Assembly (NCBI RefSeq): GCF_003675895.1
Contig: NZ_ML014760.1
Coordinates: 30,945 to 94,944 of the forward strand
DNA: 64,000 nucleotides
Direction of reading: 5' to 3'
Source of the DNA: Parashewanella curva
GTDB taxonomy: Bacteria; Pseudomonadota; Gammaproteobacteria; Enterobacterales; Shewanellaceae
Part shown: piece after piece, positions 1 through 9,263 of the stretch
Layout of the letters: each line of letters begins with the position of its first letter
Numbering within the stretch: the first letter of the stretch is position 1
The notes under the pieces: generated by a model
The model's input: only the letters and a program-made list of their open reading frames with translations
Told to the model about the DNA's origin: nothing
Database searches by the model: none
Made by a program: the position numbers and the translations under genes

Positions 1-39
1 TCTGGGAAAGTGATTTTAAATTGGGAATAGGATCTGAAC

Positions 40-345
40 ATGTCAGAAGTTAAACACATTAATGTCGCCAACTTAATTGCAATGGCAGATATACCAAACA
101 TACAGTTGGTGGATATTCGTGATCCTGACAGTTTCGGTCAAGGCCATATTGCTAATGCCACTCATTTGACTAATGATAACTTAACCGACTTCATCAAAAA
201 CGCTGATTTGGATGCGCCTACGGTAGTCATTTGTTACCATGGGATCAGTAGTATACAAGCGGCTCAGTTCTTGATTGGTCAAGGGTTTGAAGACGTCTAC
301 AGTCTTGATGGTGGTTATGAAGCTTGGGCGAAGAACCACAGCTAA
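40..345 (+). CDS. glpE: Thiosulfate sulfurtransferase GlpE (single-domain rhodanese)
   Basis: This 101-residue protein is a single rhodanese domain. Such enzymes move a sulfane sulfur from thiosulfate to cyanide or to thiol acceptors such as thioredoxin, in the cytoplasm. The active-site loop CYHGISS starts at Cys65, the position of the catalytic Cys in E. coli GlpE. The N-terminal [15 protein letters not shown] stretch and the C-terminal LDGGYEAW motif are typical of the family, and the length matches GlpE. It is convergent with sctU and the two genes overlap by 4 bases at their 3' ends, so no separate terminator lies between them. The assignment is secure at family level. Confidence 0.93.
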   Translation: MSEVKHINVANLIAMADIPNIQLVDIRDPDSFGQGHIANATHLTNDNLTDFIKNADLDAPTVVICYHGISSIQAAQFLIGQGFEDVYSLDGGYEAWAKNHS

Positions 346-1526
346 TCATCGCTAGATTTCTCAATCGAAGCTGGATCGTCTTCAGCTTCATCATCATTCC
401 CTAAAATTTCACCTTCTTCTTTTTCACCTTCTGCAGTTTCTTCTTCGTCGTCTTCATCATCAAAATCGTCATCTTCATCATCATAATCCAATGACATAAC
501 GATCCGCATTAGCTCAGCAACGGGTTCAAATAAGCTTTCTGGGATAAAGTCTCCAGCTTCTACTTCTGAATACAAGGCTCTTGCTAGAGGAATATTTTCC
601 ACGACAGGTACTTGCGCCTTTTCGGCTATATCAACAATATGTAATGCTAAGTGCTCTTGTGCTTTTTCCAGTACTTTCGGAATGGGTGATTCCTCGGCAT
701 CATAATATAAGCACACCGCAAGATGGGTTGGATTTCGCACTACTGCTGAAGATTTTTTCACATTCGAGGCTAAACTTCCGGAAGCAATTTCCCGCTGGGT
801 TTCACGGCGTTTTTGCTTGATTTCAGGGTTACCTTCGGTATCTTTACGCTCTTGCTTAGTTTCCTCTTTGGACATCTTGAGCTCTTCCATTGTGGAGTGA
901 CGTTGGAATGCATAGTCCGCCGCCCCAAACAATAAATAACACCCCACAAAACAGCCCCACAGCCATAAAATTAAGGTCATCATTACCTTAAGGCCACATT
1001 GCTCATCACAAATCGGCAGATACTGAAACGAGTTCGAATACTTGTGCAAAATGTAATAAAACACTGCACTAAGGACTAACACTTTAATAATATTTTTGGC
1101 TAATTCGAATAAGCTTTTCATTGAGAAAAGTTGTTTAGCGTTGTTTACCACATTGAGCTTATCAAACTTCGGCTCTAAAGCTTCTGATGCCCACAACGGT
1201 CCTGTTTGGACGACGTGACCCAAAATAATGGTGGCCGATAATACTAAGCCCAATCCTCCAAAATATTTAAGTAATAAATCCACGAAGCCCAAAAACAATT
1301 GCTCTGACGCTGTTTTCCAATCCAAATTCATGTAGTGAATGGCTTGTTCGATAAGCTTGATATTGGCATTAAGAAAGTCATGCCCCATAAACAGAAAATA
1401 AGCTAGGATCACCGCCATTTCTAAACCAGTAACAATCTCATTACTTTGGATCACTTGCCCTTTTTTACGGGCATCGCGTATTCGCTTCTCGGTTGGTTTT
1501 TCGGTCTTTTGTCCACCTTCAGCCAT
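342..1526 (-). CDS. sctU: Type III secretion export gate/switch protein SctU (FlhB/YscU family)
   Basis: SctU is the inner-membrane switch of the T3SS export apparatus; it cuts itself at an NPTH site and changes substrate class from needle to translocators and effectors. The 394-residue protein has the family N-terminus ([20 protein letters not shown]), four hydrophobic segments within residues about 30-205, a charged linker and the NPTH motif at 265-268. Normal homologues end near residue 350. This one continues into a tail of about 45 residues (347-394) that is almost all Asp and Glu. It is the last gene of sctR-S-T-U, 9 bases after sctT. NPTHLAV and the non-flagellar operon favour injectisome SctU over flagellar FlhB. 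Confidence 0.93.
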   Translation of the reverse strand: MAEGGQKTEKPTEKRIRDARKKGQVIQSNEIVTGLEMAVILAYFLFMGHDFLNANIKLIEQAIHYMNLDWKTASEQLFLGFVDLLLKYFGGLGLVLSATIILGHVVQTGPLWASEALEPKFDKLNVVNNAKQLFSMKSLFELAKNIIKVLVLSAVFYYILHKYSNSFQYLPICDEQCGLKVMMTLILWLWGCFVGCYLLFGAADYAFQRHSTMEELKMSKEETKQERKDTEGNPEIKQKRRETQREIASGSLASNVKKSSAVVRNPTHLAVCLYYDAEESPIPKVLEKAQEHLALHIVDIAEKAQVPVVENIPLARALYSEVEAGDFIPESLFEPVAELMRIVMSLDYDDEDDDFDDEDDEEETAEGEKEEGEILGNDDEAEDDPASIEKSSDD

Positions 1527-1535
1527 ACATACCTC

Positions 1536-2345
1536 CTACGGCTTAGGTTCCATTAGACGATACAAAACCTGAAAATGAGATTCGGCATTATCCGTGCGTT
1601 GCAGATAATTATGGAACGCAAAGTTGATGCAGTAGATCATCACCAGTAAGACCATCACAGATTTTACAGGCATTGAAAGGAAGAATACGTTTAGCTGCTG
1701 CGCTGACCGATTTACCAAACCAAAAGCGGTATCGGTAAGCATCATGATCACCATGCCGGGCATTGCAAACCCCATAAACAAGGCATTCATCAATCGCCAC
1801 TCCTTTAAAAAGAAGTCAAACAGTGGAATATTGCCATTTAAAAACAAAGGTGAGCCAGGGGGTAATACAAGATAAGATTCATACATGGCGCTGAGTAAGA
1901 AATTGAGGCCTCCCGAAGCCAAAAACAATACACTCAGCACTTGTGCGAAAATAACACCATACACAGAGGACTCAACGCCCAGTAATGGGTTTAACACAGT
2001 TGAAAGAGACGAACCACGCATGGTATCGATTAAAAAACCTGCCATATCAATGGCCCAAAACGGCACTGCGGCACAAAAACCAATAACCAGTCCAATGGCA
2101 AACTCTTCGATATATAATCCTATTAACTCAAGGTAAGTGGTTTGCAGTAAATACTCATGCATGCCCATTAAGGTTGGCATGACTGGGAATGCAAAAATCA
2201 TCACCAGTCCATTTCGCATTAAGCCACTGCTTAAACTTCCGCTTTTGAAGAGTGGCAATAGCAGCATCATTCCCAAGGGCCGCATCATGCACAGGGAAAA
2301 GACTGGAAGATGTTCCGTAAGCGCTTTATAGAACTCCGTCTCCAA
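1536..2345 (-). CDS. sctT: Type III secretion export apparatus protein SctT (FliR/YscT/SpaR family)
   Basis: This 269-residue integral membrane protein matches the SctT family, part of the SctR5-T1-S4 export-gate pore. Several long hydrophobic segments span the whole length. Recognisable family features are the N-terminal region with Arg-Pro (CMMRPLGMMLLLPLF), the conserved segment IGLVIGFCAAVPFWAIDMAG, and the motif GFAMPGMVIMMLTDTAFGLVNR in the last third. It begins 2 bases after the sctS stop codon, so the genes are probably translationally coupled. The operon order R-S-T-U is the one used by non-flagellar systems. Confidence 0.92.
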   Translation of the reverse strand: METEFYKALTEHLPVFSLCMMRPLGMMLLLPLFKSGSLSSGLMRNGLVMIFAFPVMPTLMGMHEYLLQTTYLELIGLYIEEFAIGLVIGFCAAVPFWAIDMAGFLIDTMRGSSLSTVLNPLLGVESSVYGVIFAQVLSVLFLASGGLNFLLSAMYESYLVLPPGSPLFLNGNIPLFDFFLKEWRLMNALFMGFAMPGMVIMMLTDTAFGLVNRSAQQLNVFFLSMPVKSVMVLLVMIYCINFAFHNYLQRTDNAESHFQVLYRLMEPKP

Positions 2346-2347
2346 AC

Positions 2348-2614
2348 CTACCCCACTTTATCAATCAGATTGAACATTTCATTGGCGAAATTGAGCATGG
2401 CAACAGCCATCCAATCATAGGTCATGGCCATCACGATACTGACCCCAACCAGTTTAATAAGAAACTGTAAGGTCTGATCTTGAATTTGGGTCAATGCTTG
2501 CACCAATGACACTAGGACCCCCAGTATCGACGCCACTAATACCGTCGGCATTGAGAGCAGCAAGGTGATCCAAAGTAGTTCTGAGGTGAGGTGTATAAAG
2601 TCTGATACATTCAT
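2348..2614 (-). CDS. sctS: Type III secretion export apparatus protein SctS (FliQ/YscS family)
   Basis: This 88-residue protein has two hydrophobic helices (about residues 14-39 and 50-75) and the family pattern SMPTVLVASILGVLVSLVQ followed by QIQDQTLQFLIKL. SctS forms helical hairpins that wrap the SctR/SctT export gate. The length fits the family (86-89 residues). Its start overlaps the sctR stop codon by 4 bases (ATGA type), which indicates translational coupling. Confidence is high because motif, length and gene order agree. Confidence 0.93.
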   Translation of the reverse strand: MNVSDFIHLTSELLWITLLLSMPTVLVASILGVLVSLVQALTQIQDQTLQFLIKLVGVSIVMAMTYDWMAVAMLNFANEMFNLIDKVG

Positions 2615-3261
2615 GAGTATGACAACATCAATTGGCTAATGAGTTTTTCCCATCCCCCCATCATAATGAAGATCAGGATCTTAAACGGCAGTGCAATGGT
2701 CATGGGCGAGACCATCATCATCCCCATCGCAAGCAAGATATTCGATACAATGATGTCGATGGCGACAAACGGTAAATACAACAACAGTCCTATCTTAAAT
2801 GCCTCGATTAACTGACTTAAGGTAAAGGCTGGGATCAGTACCATTAATGAGTTTTTATCAATGTTGTCATGGTAGGCTTTAGGCCAAATCTTATGTCCTA
2901 CCTTAGAAAAATAAGTGATTTGCTTGGCGTGGCTGTGTTTTTTTAAAAATTCTCTGTAAGGTTCTGCCGCTTGCTTATTTAAACGCTCTAGAATATCGGG
3001 AGCACTAAGCTTAATCGGATCTTTTTGTAAATTAGCATAAATCTCACTCCCCACTGGCGCCATAATAAACAGGGTTAGCACCATAGATAACCCATATATC
3101 GCCATATTGGGCGGAATTTGCTGGACACCTAATGCTGTTCGCAACATAGAGAGCACAATGGAGATTTTGAGGAACGAGGTTCCCATGACTGCAAATAAGG
3201 GCAGCAGCGATAACGCAAATAATACAATGATCAAATGAACGGGATGTTCAAGTAAGCTCAT
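2611..3261 (-). CDS. sctR: Type III secretion export apparatus protein SctR (FliP/YscR/SpaP family)
   Basis: This 216-residue protein is the first gene of the export-gate operon. SctR forms the pentameric core of the secretion pore. The signature near residues 30-55 (SIVLSMLRTALGVQQIPPNM) and the C-terminal block LPFVAIDIIVSNILLAMG and MMVSPMTIALPFKILIF are hallmarks of the family. It lacks the cleavable signal and extra length of flagellar FliP, which supports an injectisome protein. No sctQ, sctN or needle gene lies upstream: the 258 bases to the right lead to a terminator and a Wzi-like gene. The gate operon is therefore separated from any other T3SS genes within this window. Confidence 0.94.
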   Translation of the reverse strand: MSLLEHPVHLIIVLFALSLLPLFAVMGTSFLKISIVLSMLRTALGVQQIPPNMAIYGLSMVLTLFIMAPVGSEIYANLQKDPIKLSAPDILERLNKQAAEPYREFLKKHSHAKQITYFSKVGHKIWPKAYHDNIDKNSLMVLIPAFTLSQLIEAFKIGLLLYLPFVAIDIIVSNILLAMGMMMVSPMTIALPFKILIFIMMGGWEKLISQLMLSYS

Positions 3262-3449
3262 GCCGACGTCCTGTAAGTTTTGTAATACATTAACGTTTGT
3301 CGGGATGTTGCAACCATCAGGTCAACACCTGAACTTCTTGGAGAGTATGCTTAAAGCTAAGCAGCGCAACTTTGCCAACGACTCATTCAAGAATAGACCT
3401 GATTTATGAGTTCAGCCATCAAACAAAGAAAGGAAATATGACAGAAATA

Positions 3450-3482
3450 AAAGAGCAGTATGACTTTTCATACTGCTCTTGA
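3450..3482 (-). terminator. Rho-independent terminator after the Wzi-like gene
   Basis: A 13-bp perfect stem (3451-3463 pairing with 3468-3480, 4-base loop) is followed on the minus strand by a run of T. It lies just after the stop of the gene at 3520 and so separates it from the sctRSTU operon. The sct promoter should lie in 3262-3450, where I see no strong sigma-70 match. Confidence 0.85.
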
Positions 3483-3519
3483 ATGTTAAATGTGTATAGG
3501 ATGAAATAAAGTGGCTTAA

Positions 3520-5013
3520 TCAGAAGCTATATTCATAGTTAGCAAAAAACCTTAACTTTGAATCGGAGTCGGCATCTGGTTTCTTGATGTGTGAAAATGT
3601 CCCACCAAAGTTCATCAAGCCTTCAAACATGGGCATTTCATAATTGGTTTCAAACTGCCATACATCTTGCTTAGGAATGTTTGGAGTCCACTTAATGCCA
3701 GGACTCTTGCCATCATCATTAAGCTTTACATATCGAACTCGAGTCGTCATGCGCTTGTCACCAAATTGCGCCATTCCTCCTAGGCTGAACGCTCTTGCAT
3801 CACTGTCATAGGTGCTGCCTAAACTGCGCTTGTAATAACGCGAGCCATTAAGATAGGTTGAGTGTTCGTAAAAGCAATTAAATACATGAGGGTCACTGCC
3901 ACAAGCGACTTTGGTGGTGGTGTATTCAGTAAAGAGTTTTACAGGAATGTCTTGAACATGTACACGCGTATCGAAGCCATATATATAACCACAGTCTGCA
4001 ATTTGCCACGGCAGATTACCACTGGAATCTTCACAACCTTTTTCACCATAAATACCTATTGGTTGTCCGAACCATACATCATTGTATCGAATATCAAACC
4101 CTGCCATCTGATTGCCTTCTTTACTACAACCACTGCCATCGCCAGCCGTATCATTACTGCAATCATCTTGACCTGTTATGGATTTTAACCAAATTTTGGC
4201 GCTACAATTCTGGCCTTTACCGCAAAATTGTGTAGTCCAAGAAAAGCCGATTTCTAATTTATCAAACGGACGAATGCTGCCTCTAAGATTCCACAATAAC
4301 GCATCAGGCGCGAAACGCTCACTTTCATACTTACTGAACCCTGCAGTAAGATTCCAAGGACCTAGCCAATTTAGAACCGGTAAATCAAAAGCTTGAGGGT
4401 TATTTCGTGTCAATAGTAGAGATGGCATAGGACGCGCATTATTAGACTTAATCAATGCCGTATCAAAGCTTGGCCCCCACCACTGACTGATAGTGCCTGC
4501 ACTCAATACCCAGTTCCCTAGAGTCGTTGCAACATAAGAGTCGTCAAACCGAATGTTTTTGTCGTCATTTGGGCTATCTGCAATTGTCGCTGACAACTGA
4601 TAATAAAAGCTTCCTGCTGAGTCAGAATATGATCCGCCAAGCTCATTTTTAGCTCTTAACGCATGACCAAAATTTCGGAACATGGGTTTATCACTGCTGA
4701 CACCCGCTCGAAGCTTAGCATTGCGCTGTTGGCTGGATTTATACTTAGCTTGCACACGTAAAAATGCTGGCATTAAGTTTTCTGGAACTTGGTCAGTGGC
4801 TACTTTCGCCAGATCTTGAGCGACTCCAGACCACATTAAAGGGTAGGTATTAACAGGAACTTTGATAAAACCAGCATCGGCTAGTTGTTGGATATCAGCA
4901 CGCAAATAAGCATCTGAAGTATCAATCCATAATGCTGCTTTCGCTGATAAGGAAAAGAGTTGTGCACTTAAAATACAAACAAGAGTGAAGACAAGCTTGA
5001 ATCGACTACGCAT
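3520..5013 (-). CDS. Capsule assembly Wzi family outer-membrane protein
   Basis: The product (about 497 residues) has a signal peptide (KLVFTLVCILSAQLFSLSAKA, cut before ALW) and ends in Tyr-Glu-Tyr-Ser-Phe, the aromatic C-terminus of outer-membrane beta-barrels. The N-terminal part (WIDTSDAYLRADIQQLADAG, then VPVNTYPLMW) and the WWGPS/NNARPMP region match the Wzi-like family, some of whose members anchor capsular polysaccharide to the outer membrane. About ten Cys residues, mostly in presumed external loops (residues 265-385), suggest disulfides. No capsule genes are adjacent, so the ligand is unknown. I prefer the second Met (5013) because it gives a standard signal peptide; an in-frame Met at 5025 is possible. 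Confidence 0.8.
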   Translation of the reverse strand: MRSRFKLVFTLVCILSAQLFSLSAKAALWIDTSDAYLRADIQQLADAGFIKVPVNTYPLMWSGVAQDLAKVATDQVPENLMPAFLRVQAKYKSSQQRNAKLRAGVSSDKPMFRNFGHALRAKNELGGSYSDSAGSFYYQLSATIADSPNDDKNIRFDDSYVATTLGNWVLSAGTISQWWGPSFDTALIKSNNARPMPSLLLTRNNPQAFDLPVLNWLGPWNLTAGFSKYESERFAPDALLWNLRGSIRPFDKLEIGFSWTTQFCGKGQNCSAKIWLKSITGQDDCSNDTAGDGSGCSKEGNQMAGFDIRYNDVWFGQPIGIYGEKGCEDSSGNLPWQIADCGYIYGFDTRVHVQDIPVKLFTEYTTTKVACGSDPHVFNCFYEHSTYLNGSRYYKRSLGSTYDSDARAFSLGGMAQFGDKRMTTRVRYVKLNDDGKSPGIKWTPNIPKQDVWQFETNYEMPMFEGLMNFGGTFSHIKKPDADSDSKLRFFANYEYSF

Positions 5014-5231
5014 GGTTAGACTCAACTGATTGATTGATGGCTAATGATACGCTCCAGCTCTCCATGTTTTCAATGATCAGAAAATTCTTTCCAATAACTA
5101 TCCATAGCGAACGAAAGCCCAACCTTACTGTTAACAATATCGACCATGCAACAGCAAGAAAGCTTGTAATTCTATCAAAAAGAATCACACAACCCAACTA
5201 AGTTATTATAATGCTGAGTAAATTTACCTTG

Positions 5232-5753
5232 TTATGAGATGAATTTCTTAGCAAAGTGCTCAACTTGATCCCAATCGGTAAATTCATAGGTACCGCTCGT
5301 ATCTGTTGGCCCTTTAGTGATCCACATAATAAAACGGATCATAGTGCGGTCAAACATGCCATATTTAGGGTATTCAATCTTACCCGCAAATACCCCTTGA
5401 ACAGCAGGAACCCAAGTCGACAGTTTAAGGAAATTACGCATATAAGGGTTGGTTTCTGGCGTATTCTTTTCTGGTTTTCTTGCCACCACATTCACCGAAA
5501 AGAATCCACTTTGGGTTTCTGTTAACCACTTTTGATGTTGCTTAATAAACTCAAATAACGCTGGACGGTATTTACCATAACGAATGCTGGCGCCAATCAT
5601 AGCCTTATCGTACTGAGTTAACTCGGCCGTTGTTGCTTGCTCCAGAGAAAATACTGTCACCTTAGCATGAGCAGACATATGTCCGACCATGGCGTCACAA
5701 ATACGTTTGGTTTGACCATCTACGGTTGAATATATTAGAGCGATATTTTGCAT
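5232..5753 (-). CDS. hemG: Menaquinone-dependent protoporphyrinogen IX dehydrogenase HemG
   Basis: HemG is a flavodoxin-like FMN enzyme that oxidises protoporphyrinogen IX to protoporphyrin IX in heme synthesis, passing electrons to the quinone pool. The 173-residue product starts MQNIALIYSTVDGQTKRIC, where YSTVDGQT is the FMN phosphate loop. The segment SGFFSVNVVARKPEKNTPET and the later YPKYGMFDRTMIRFIMWITKGPTD stretch are the HemG-specific insert. The reading frame is open for 29 codons upstream, but the Met at 5753 is the family start and overlaps the trkH stop by one base (TAATG), showing coupling to trkH. E. coli HemG is of similar length. Confidence 0.93.
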   Translation of the reverse strand: MQNIALIYSTVDGQTKRICDAMVGHMSAHAKVTVFSLEQATTAELTQYDKAMIGASIRYGKYRPALFEFIKQHQKWLTETQSGFFSVNVVARKPEKNTPETNPYMRNFLKLSTWVPAVQGVFAGKIEYPKYGMFDRTMIRFIMWITKGPTDTSGTYEFTDWDQVEHFAKKFIS

Positions 5754-7210
5754 TAGTTCTTCCAGAAAGTTGGCGTCAGCAGGACTAACAAGGTGAATAC
5801 TTCTAAGCGTCCAAACAGCATGGTGATAAGCAGTACCCATTTCGAACCATCACCGAGAGTAGCATAATTACTGGCCGCTTCACCGAGAGCTGGACCTAAG
5901 TTATTCAAACAAGCCGCGACCGTACTAAATGCCGTTAGTTCATCCACACCAAACGCCATTAACGCCAGCATACTCACAATAAAGACCAAAGCATAAGCCG
6001 AAAAAAAGCCCCACACAGCATCAATAACTCTATCCGGTAGAACTGAATTACCTATTTTAATCGTAAAAACGGCTCGAGGGTGAACTAAACGTTTCATTTC
6101 TCTAGAGCCTTGCAAGACCAATAAGATGATACGAATAACCTTCATTCCTCCGGCCGTTGAACCACCACAGCCACCGATAAAGCTAGAGAAAATAAGCAGC
6201 ATAGGTAAAAACAATGGCCAGCTATGAAAACTTTCGGTGCCAAAGCCTGCGGTTGTGGAAACCGATACCGCTTGGAACAAAGCATGATCTAAGGTTTCCT
6301 CAGCAGAATCATAAATATTGGTTTGAAACAGGACAAAAAAGCAAATGGCAGTAAGTATTAACTGCACCGCTATCAACACCTTGAATTCGGCATCTTTAAG
6401 GTAAACTTTTAAATTGAAACCTTTATTGGTCACCGCCGCAAAGTGCAAACTAAAATTGATGGCAGAAATAAGCAAAAATACGACACAAATTAAGTTGATC
6501 ACAGGACTATTAAAGTAACCCATGCTGGCATCATGAGTGGAAAAGCCGCCAATCGCGATGGTAGAAAATGAATGGCAAATGGCATCAAAAGCGCTCATGC
6601 CTGCAAACCAAAAGGCCGCCGCACAAGCTAAGGTCAAAAACAAGTAGATATACCATAACGCCTTAGCGGTTTCGGCAATTCTAGGCGTCATTTTACTGTC
6701 TTTAACTGGCCCAGGGATTTCAGCACGATAAAGCTGCATTCCCCCAATCCCCAAAACAGGTAATATGGCTACCGCCAGAACAATAATCCCCATACCACCA
6801 AGCCACTGCAGTAAATGGCGATAAAACAGAATCGCTTTGGGAAGATCATCAAGACCAACGATCACCGTTGCCCCAGTGGTGGTTAAGGCAGAAAAGGATT
6901 CAAAAAAGCTATCTGTCCAGCTCATGTCTGGGTTGTTGGCAAAAATAAAAGGCAAAGAACCGATTGAACCCAATACTGTCCAAAACAACACCACAATCAA
7001 AAAGCCTTCTCGGGTTCGAAGATCAGCTTTATGATAACGATTGGGATACCACAAACAGAATCCCAACAACAAACTCACCACAAAGGCTTTAATAAATGCC
7101 ATCCCCTCACCATCATTATAAAAAATGGCGACCAGTGCTGGCGGCAGCATAGTGATGGAAAACAGCCCCATTAACAGGCCAGTTATTCTTATGATGGTGC
7201 GATATTGCAT
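5753..7210 (-). CDS. trkH: Trk system potassium uptake protein TrkH
   Basis: TrkH is the membrane channel of the low-affinity Trk K+ uptake system and works with cytoplasmic TrkA. The 485-residue protein has the four pore-loop repeats of the family; visible selectivity-filter stretches are ALTTTGATV, IAIGGFSTHD, STTAGFGTES and AACLNNLGPAL. The C-terminal segment includes the GGCGGSTAGGMKV hairpin that gates the pore. It is translationally coupled to hemG downstream, an arrangement also found in other gammaproteobacteria. trkA is not in this window. Confidence 0.94.
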   Translation of the reverse strand: MQYRTIIRITGLLMGLFSITMLPPALVAIFYNDGEGMAFIKAFVVSLLLGFCLWYPNRYHKADLRTREGFLIVVLFWTVLGSIGSLPFIFANNPDMSWTDSFFESFSALTTTGATVIVGLDDLPKAILFYRHLLQWLGGMGIIVLAVAILPVLGIGGMQLYRAEIPGPVKDSKMTPRIAETAKALWYIYLFLTLACAAAFWFAGMSAFDAICHSFSTIAIGGFSTHDASMGYFNSPVINLICVVFLLISAINFSLHFAAVTNKGFNLKVYLKDAEFKVLIAVQLILTAICFFVLFQTNIYDSAEETLDHALFQAVSVSTTAGFGTESFHSWPLFLPMLLIFSSFIGGCGGSTAGGMKVIRIILLVLQGSREMKRLVHPRAVFTIKIGNSVLPDRVIDAVWGFFSAYALVFIVSMLALMAFGVDELTAFSTVAACLNNLGPALGEAASNYATLGDGSKWVLLITMLFGRLEVFTLLVLLTPTFWKN

Positions 7211-7249
7211 GGAGAAATACGCTTCATTCCTTTGCTGTAAGAGCCACTA

Positions 7250-7867
7250 TTATTCCACAAATTTAAGACTAAGTTGACCCTGAGATAACGTCGCCAACTC
7301 CTGCTGAATAATTTGGCGATTGGATTTGGGTATTGCCAAGGGTAACAACACTTGCTCAGTAAATTGTTGGTCTTGGATCAATACTTGGTGTTTTTTACAT
7401 AGATATTCGACATCACTCAGTTGAGCATAATCACAACTGAGTCGTGCCTCATCTCGTAGTTGCTGAACATCGGTTTGCAGTTGTGGCAACCCTCGTTTTA
7501 TTCCCGCACTATATGCACGAACCAGCCCACCCACACCAAGTTTTGTACCACCAAAATAACGAACCACAATGGCGCCTATTTCACCAATATCAGCGCCTTG
7601 TAATACCGATAACATTGGCCGCCCTGCACTTCCTGATGGCTCGCCATCATCACTAGACCCACAGTTCACCATCTCTTTGGGCGCACCTCCCACAAACGCC
7701 CAACAATAATGTCGAGCATCCGGATAATCACGCCTAAAATTAGTAAGCGCCAACTTCAATTCTGATTCTGACTGACAGCGAAATAAGATAGTGATAAAAC
7801 GGCTTTTTTTAATTTCCTCTTCCAGCACCAAGGGTTGTGCTGGAACCAAATACCGATCACTCGCCAC
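7250..7867 (-). CDS. yigZ: YigZ/IMPACT family protein
   Basis: This 205-residue protein has the N-terminal IMPACT domain (KKSRFITIL, AFVGGAPKEMVNCGSSDDGEPSGSAGRPM, then VVRYFGGTKLGVGGLVRAY) and a short ferredoxin-like C-terminal domain (DUF1949). The family is conserved in bacteria and related to eukaryotic IMPACT, a translation-control protein. The bacterial function is not firmly known. It lies 3 bases after pepQ on the same strand and was probably co-transcribed with it; in many gammaproteobacteria the two genes are neighbours. Confidence 0.9.
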   Translation of the reverse strand: MASDRYLVPAQPLVLEEEIKKSRFITILFRCQSESELKLALTNFRRDYPDARHYCWAFVGGAPKEMVNCGSSDDGEPSGSAGRPMLSVLQGADIGEIGAIVVRYFGGTKLGVGGLVRAYSAGIKRGLPQLQTDVQQLRDEARLSCDYAQLSDVEYLCKKHQVLIQDQQFTEQVLLPLAIPKSNRQIIQQELATLSQGQLSLKFVE

Positions 7868-7870
7868 AAC

Positions 7871-9184
7871 TTAGGCGAGTCCAAAATCACGTGTCATATT
7901 TTCAATACGATCAGCATGAACAATGACATTATCTTCAATACGAATACCACCAAATGGGCGCAATTCATCCACCACTTTCCAGTTAACTTGTTGGCGACTC
8001 TTTACATCCAACTCACTCAGTAGGGTATCGATAATGTATAGACCCGGCTCTATGGTAAGGACTTGCCCAACATCCAAAGTACGAGTGCAGCGTAAAAATG
8101 GATGTTCGGCTGGCGATGCTACATGCGTACCTTGCTCATCTGAACTGAAACCTGCCACATCGTGAACTTGCAGACCTAACATATGCCCTAACCCGTGTGG
8201 GAAAAAGGCGCGAGTGATACCAGAATCAATTAACAATTCAGGGTTACCTGTAGCCAACTCAGAGTCCAACAAAACTTGAGCGACTTTTTGATGAGTTAAT
8301 AAATGCAGATCGACATAGCTCTTGCCAACCTTCATTTCAGCAATGATTTCATGTTGTAGCTTATCCATGGCAGCAATAAGACTTGCAAAGCGGTTTTGTT
8401 CAGCCGAATAGGTACGGGTAATATCCGATGCATAACCCCCGCACGTTGCCCCTGCATCAATCAAAAATGAGCGATGCTCAGCAGGCTTTTGATGTTCAAG
8501 GATCATGTAATGAAGAATGGCCGCGTTTTCATTCAAGGCAATGATGTTGTTGTAAGGCACATCATTTTCACCTTGGCCGACCGCTTTTAAATACTCAAGC
8601 TGAATATCAAATTCACTGCCGCCACTGAGAAAGGCTTGTTTCGCAGCAAGATGACCATTCACCGCTAAACGATTCGCTTCACGAAGACAATCTAATTCAT
8701 ACTCTGTTTTAAATGAACGTTGAAAGTGCAGGTAGTTTTCAACACGACTTGGATTGATATGACTAAAGCCCAGTTGCTCAGCGAATGACACTTCATCACC
8801 TAGATAGGCCCAGTGAGCAATATTCGACGGCAATAATGTGTCAACTTGATCTGCTTTGGTTAATAGCTTGATATCAAATTCATTGGTCCAATACGTTTCT
8901 GGCACATCAGAGACTTTATGCCAAAAATCGACTGGACGATAATAGATAAGAGTAGGCTTAGTGCATCCGTCTGTGACTACCCAGCAGTTAGGGTTATCAA
9001 TCAATGGAAGCCACCCTTTAAAGTTGGGATTCACCTTAAAGGGATAAGCCATATCATCAAGAAATTGGTATTTGAGTTGACCAGAATGGATCACCAGCCC
9101 CGATAAATTTTCTCGTTGACAGATTTCTCTAGTGCGTTGATTTAACTCAGCAATATGCTGAGAAAAATGCTGTCCAATTGTCAT
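7871..9184 (-). CDS. pepQ: Xaa-Pro dipeptidase PepQ (prolidase)
   Basis: PepQ splits dipeptides with a C-terminal proline, using two metal ions, in the cytoplasm. The 437-residue length fits the family (443 in E. coli). The M24 metallopeptidase ligands are visible in order: Asp pair in [18 protein letters not shown], His in [14 protein letters not shown], Glu in TIEPGLYI and Glu in GGIRIEDNV. The N-terminal domain (residues 1-150) is the aminopeptidase P-like part. It heads a small operon with yigZ and lies opposite fadB, as in other Shewanella and Vibrio chromosomes, where the gene order pepQ-fadB-fadA is common. Confidence 0.93.
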   Translation of the reverse strand: MTIGQHFSQHIAELNQRTREICQRENLSGLVIHSGQLKYQFLDDMAYPFKVNPNFKGWLPLIDNPNCWVVTDGCTKPTLIYYRPVDFWHKVSDVPETYWTNEFDIKLLTKADQVDTLLPSNIAHWAYLGDEVSFAEQLGFSHINPSRVENYLHFQRSFKTEYELDCLREANRLAVNGHLAAKQAFLSGGSEFDIQLEYLKAVGQGENDVPYNNIIALNENAAILHYMILEHQKPAEHRSFLIDAGATCGGYASDITRTYSAEQNRFASLIAAMDKLQHEIIAEMKVGKSYVDLHLLTHQKVAQVLLDSELATGNPELLIDSGITRAFFPHGLGHMLGLQVHDVAGFSSDEQGTHVASPAEHPFLRCTRTLDVGQVLTIEPGLYIIDTLLSELDVKSRQQVNWKVVDELRPFGGIRIEDNVIVHADRIENMTRDFGLA

Positions 9185-9263
9185 GCTCAGTTTCCCAATG
9201 AAAAGATTTAGGACGCCGAGTGTACCATAAACGGTCGATAGGATGGATACTAGTCTTTATTCG

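Noticed and set aside
342..3261. Reading sctRSTU as flagellar fliPQR-flhB
   Set aside because: The FliP-type signal peptide is absent, there is no fliO or flhA context, and the R-S-T-U order with these sequences resembles injectisome genes.
5006..5197. 63-codon hydrophobic frame upstream of the Wzi-like gene
   Set aside because: It overlaps the Wzi-like start in another frame, lacks a ribosome site and ends in a low-complexity tail; probably chance.
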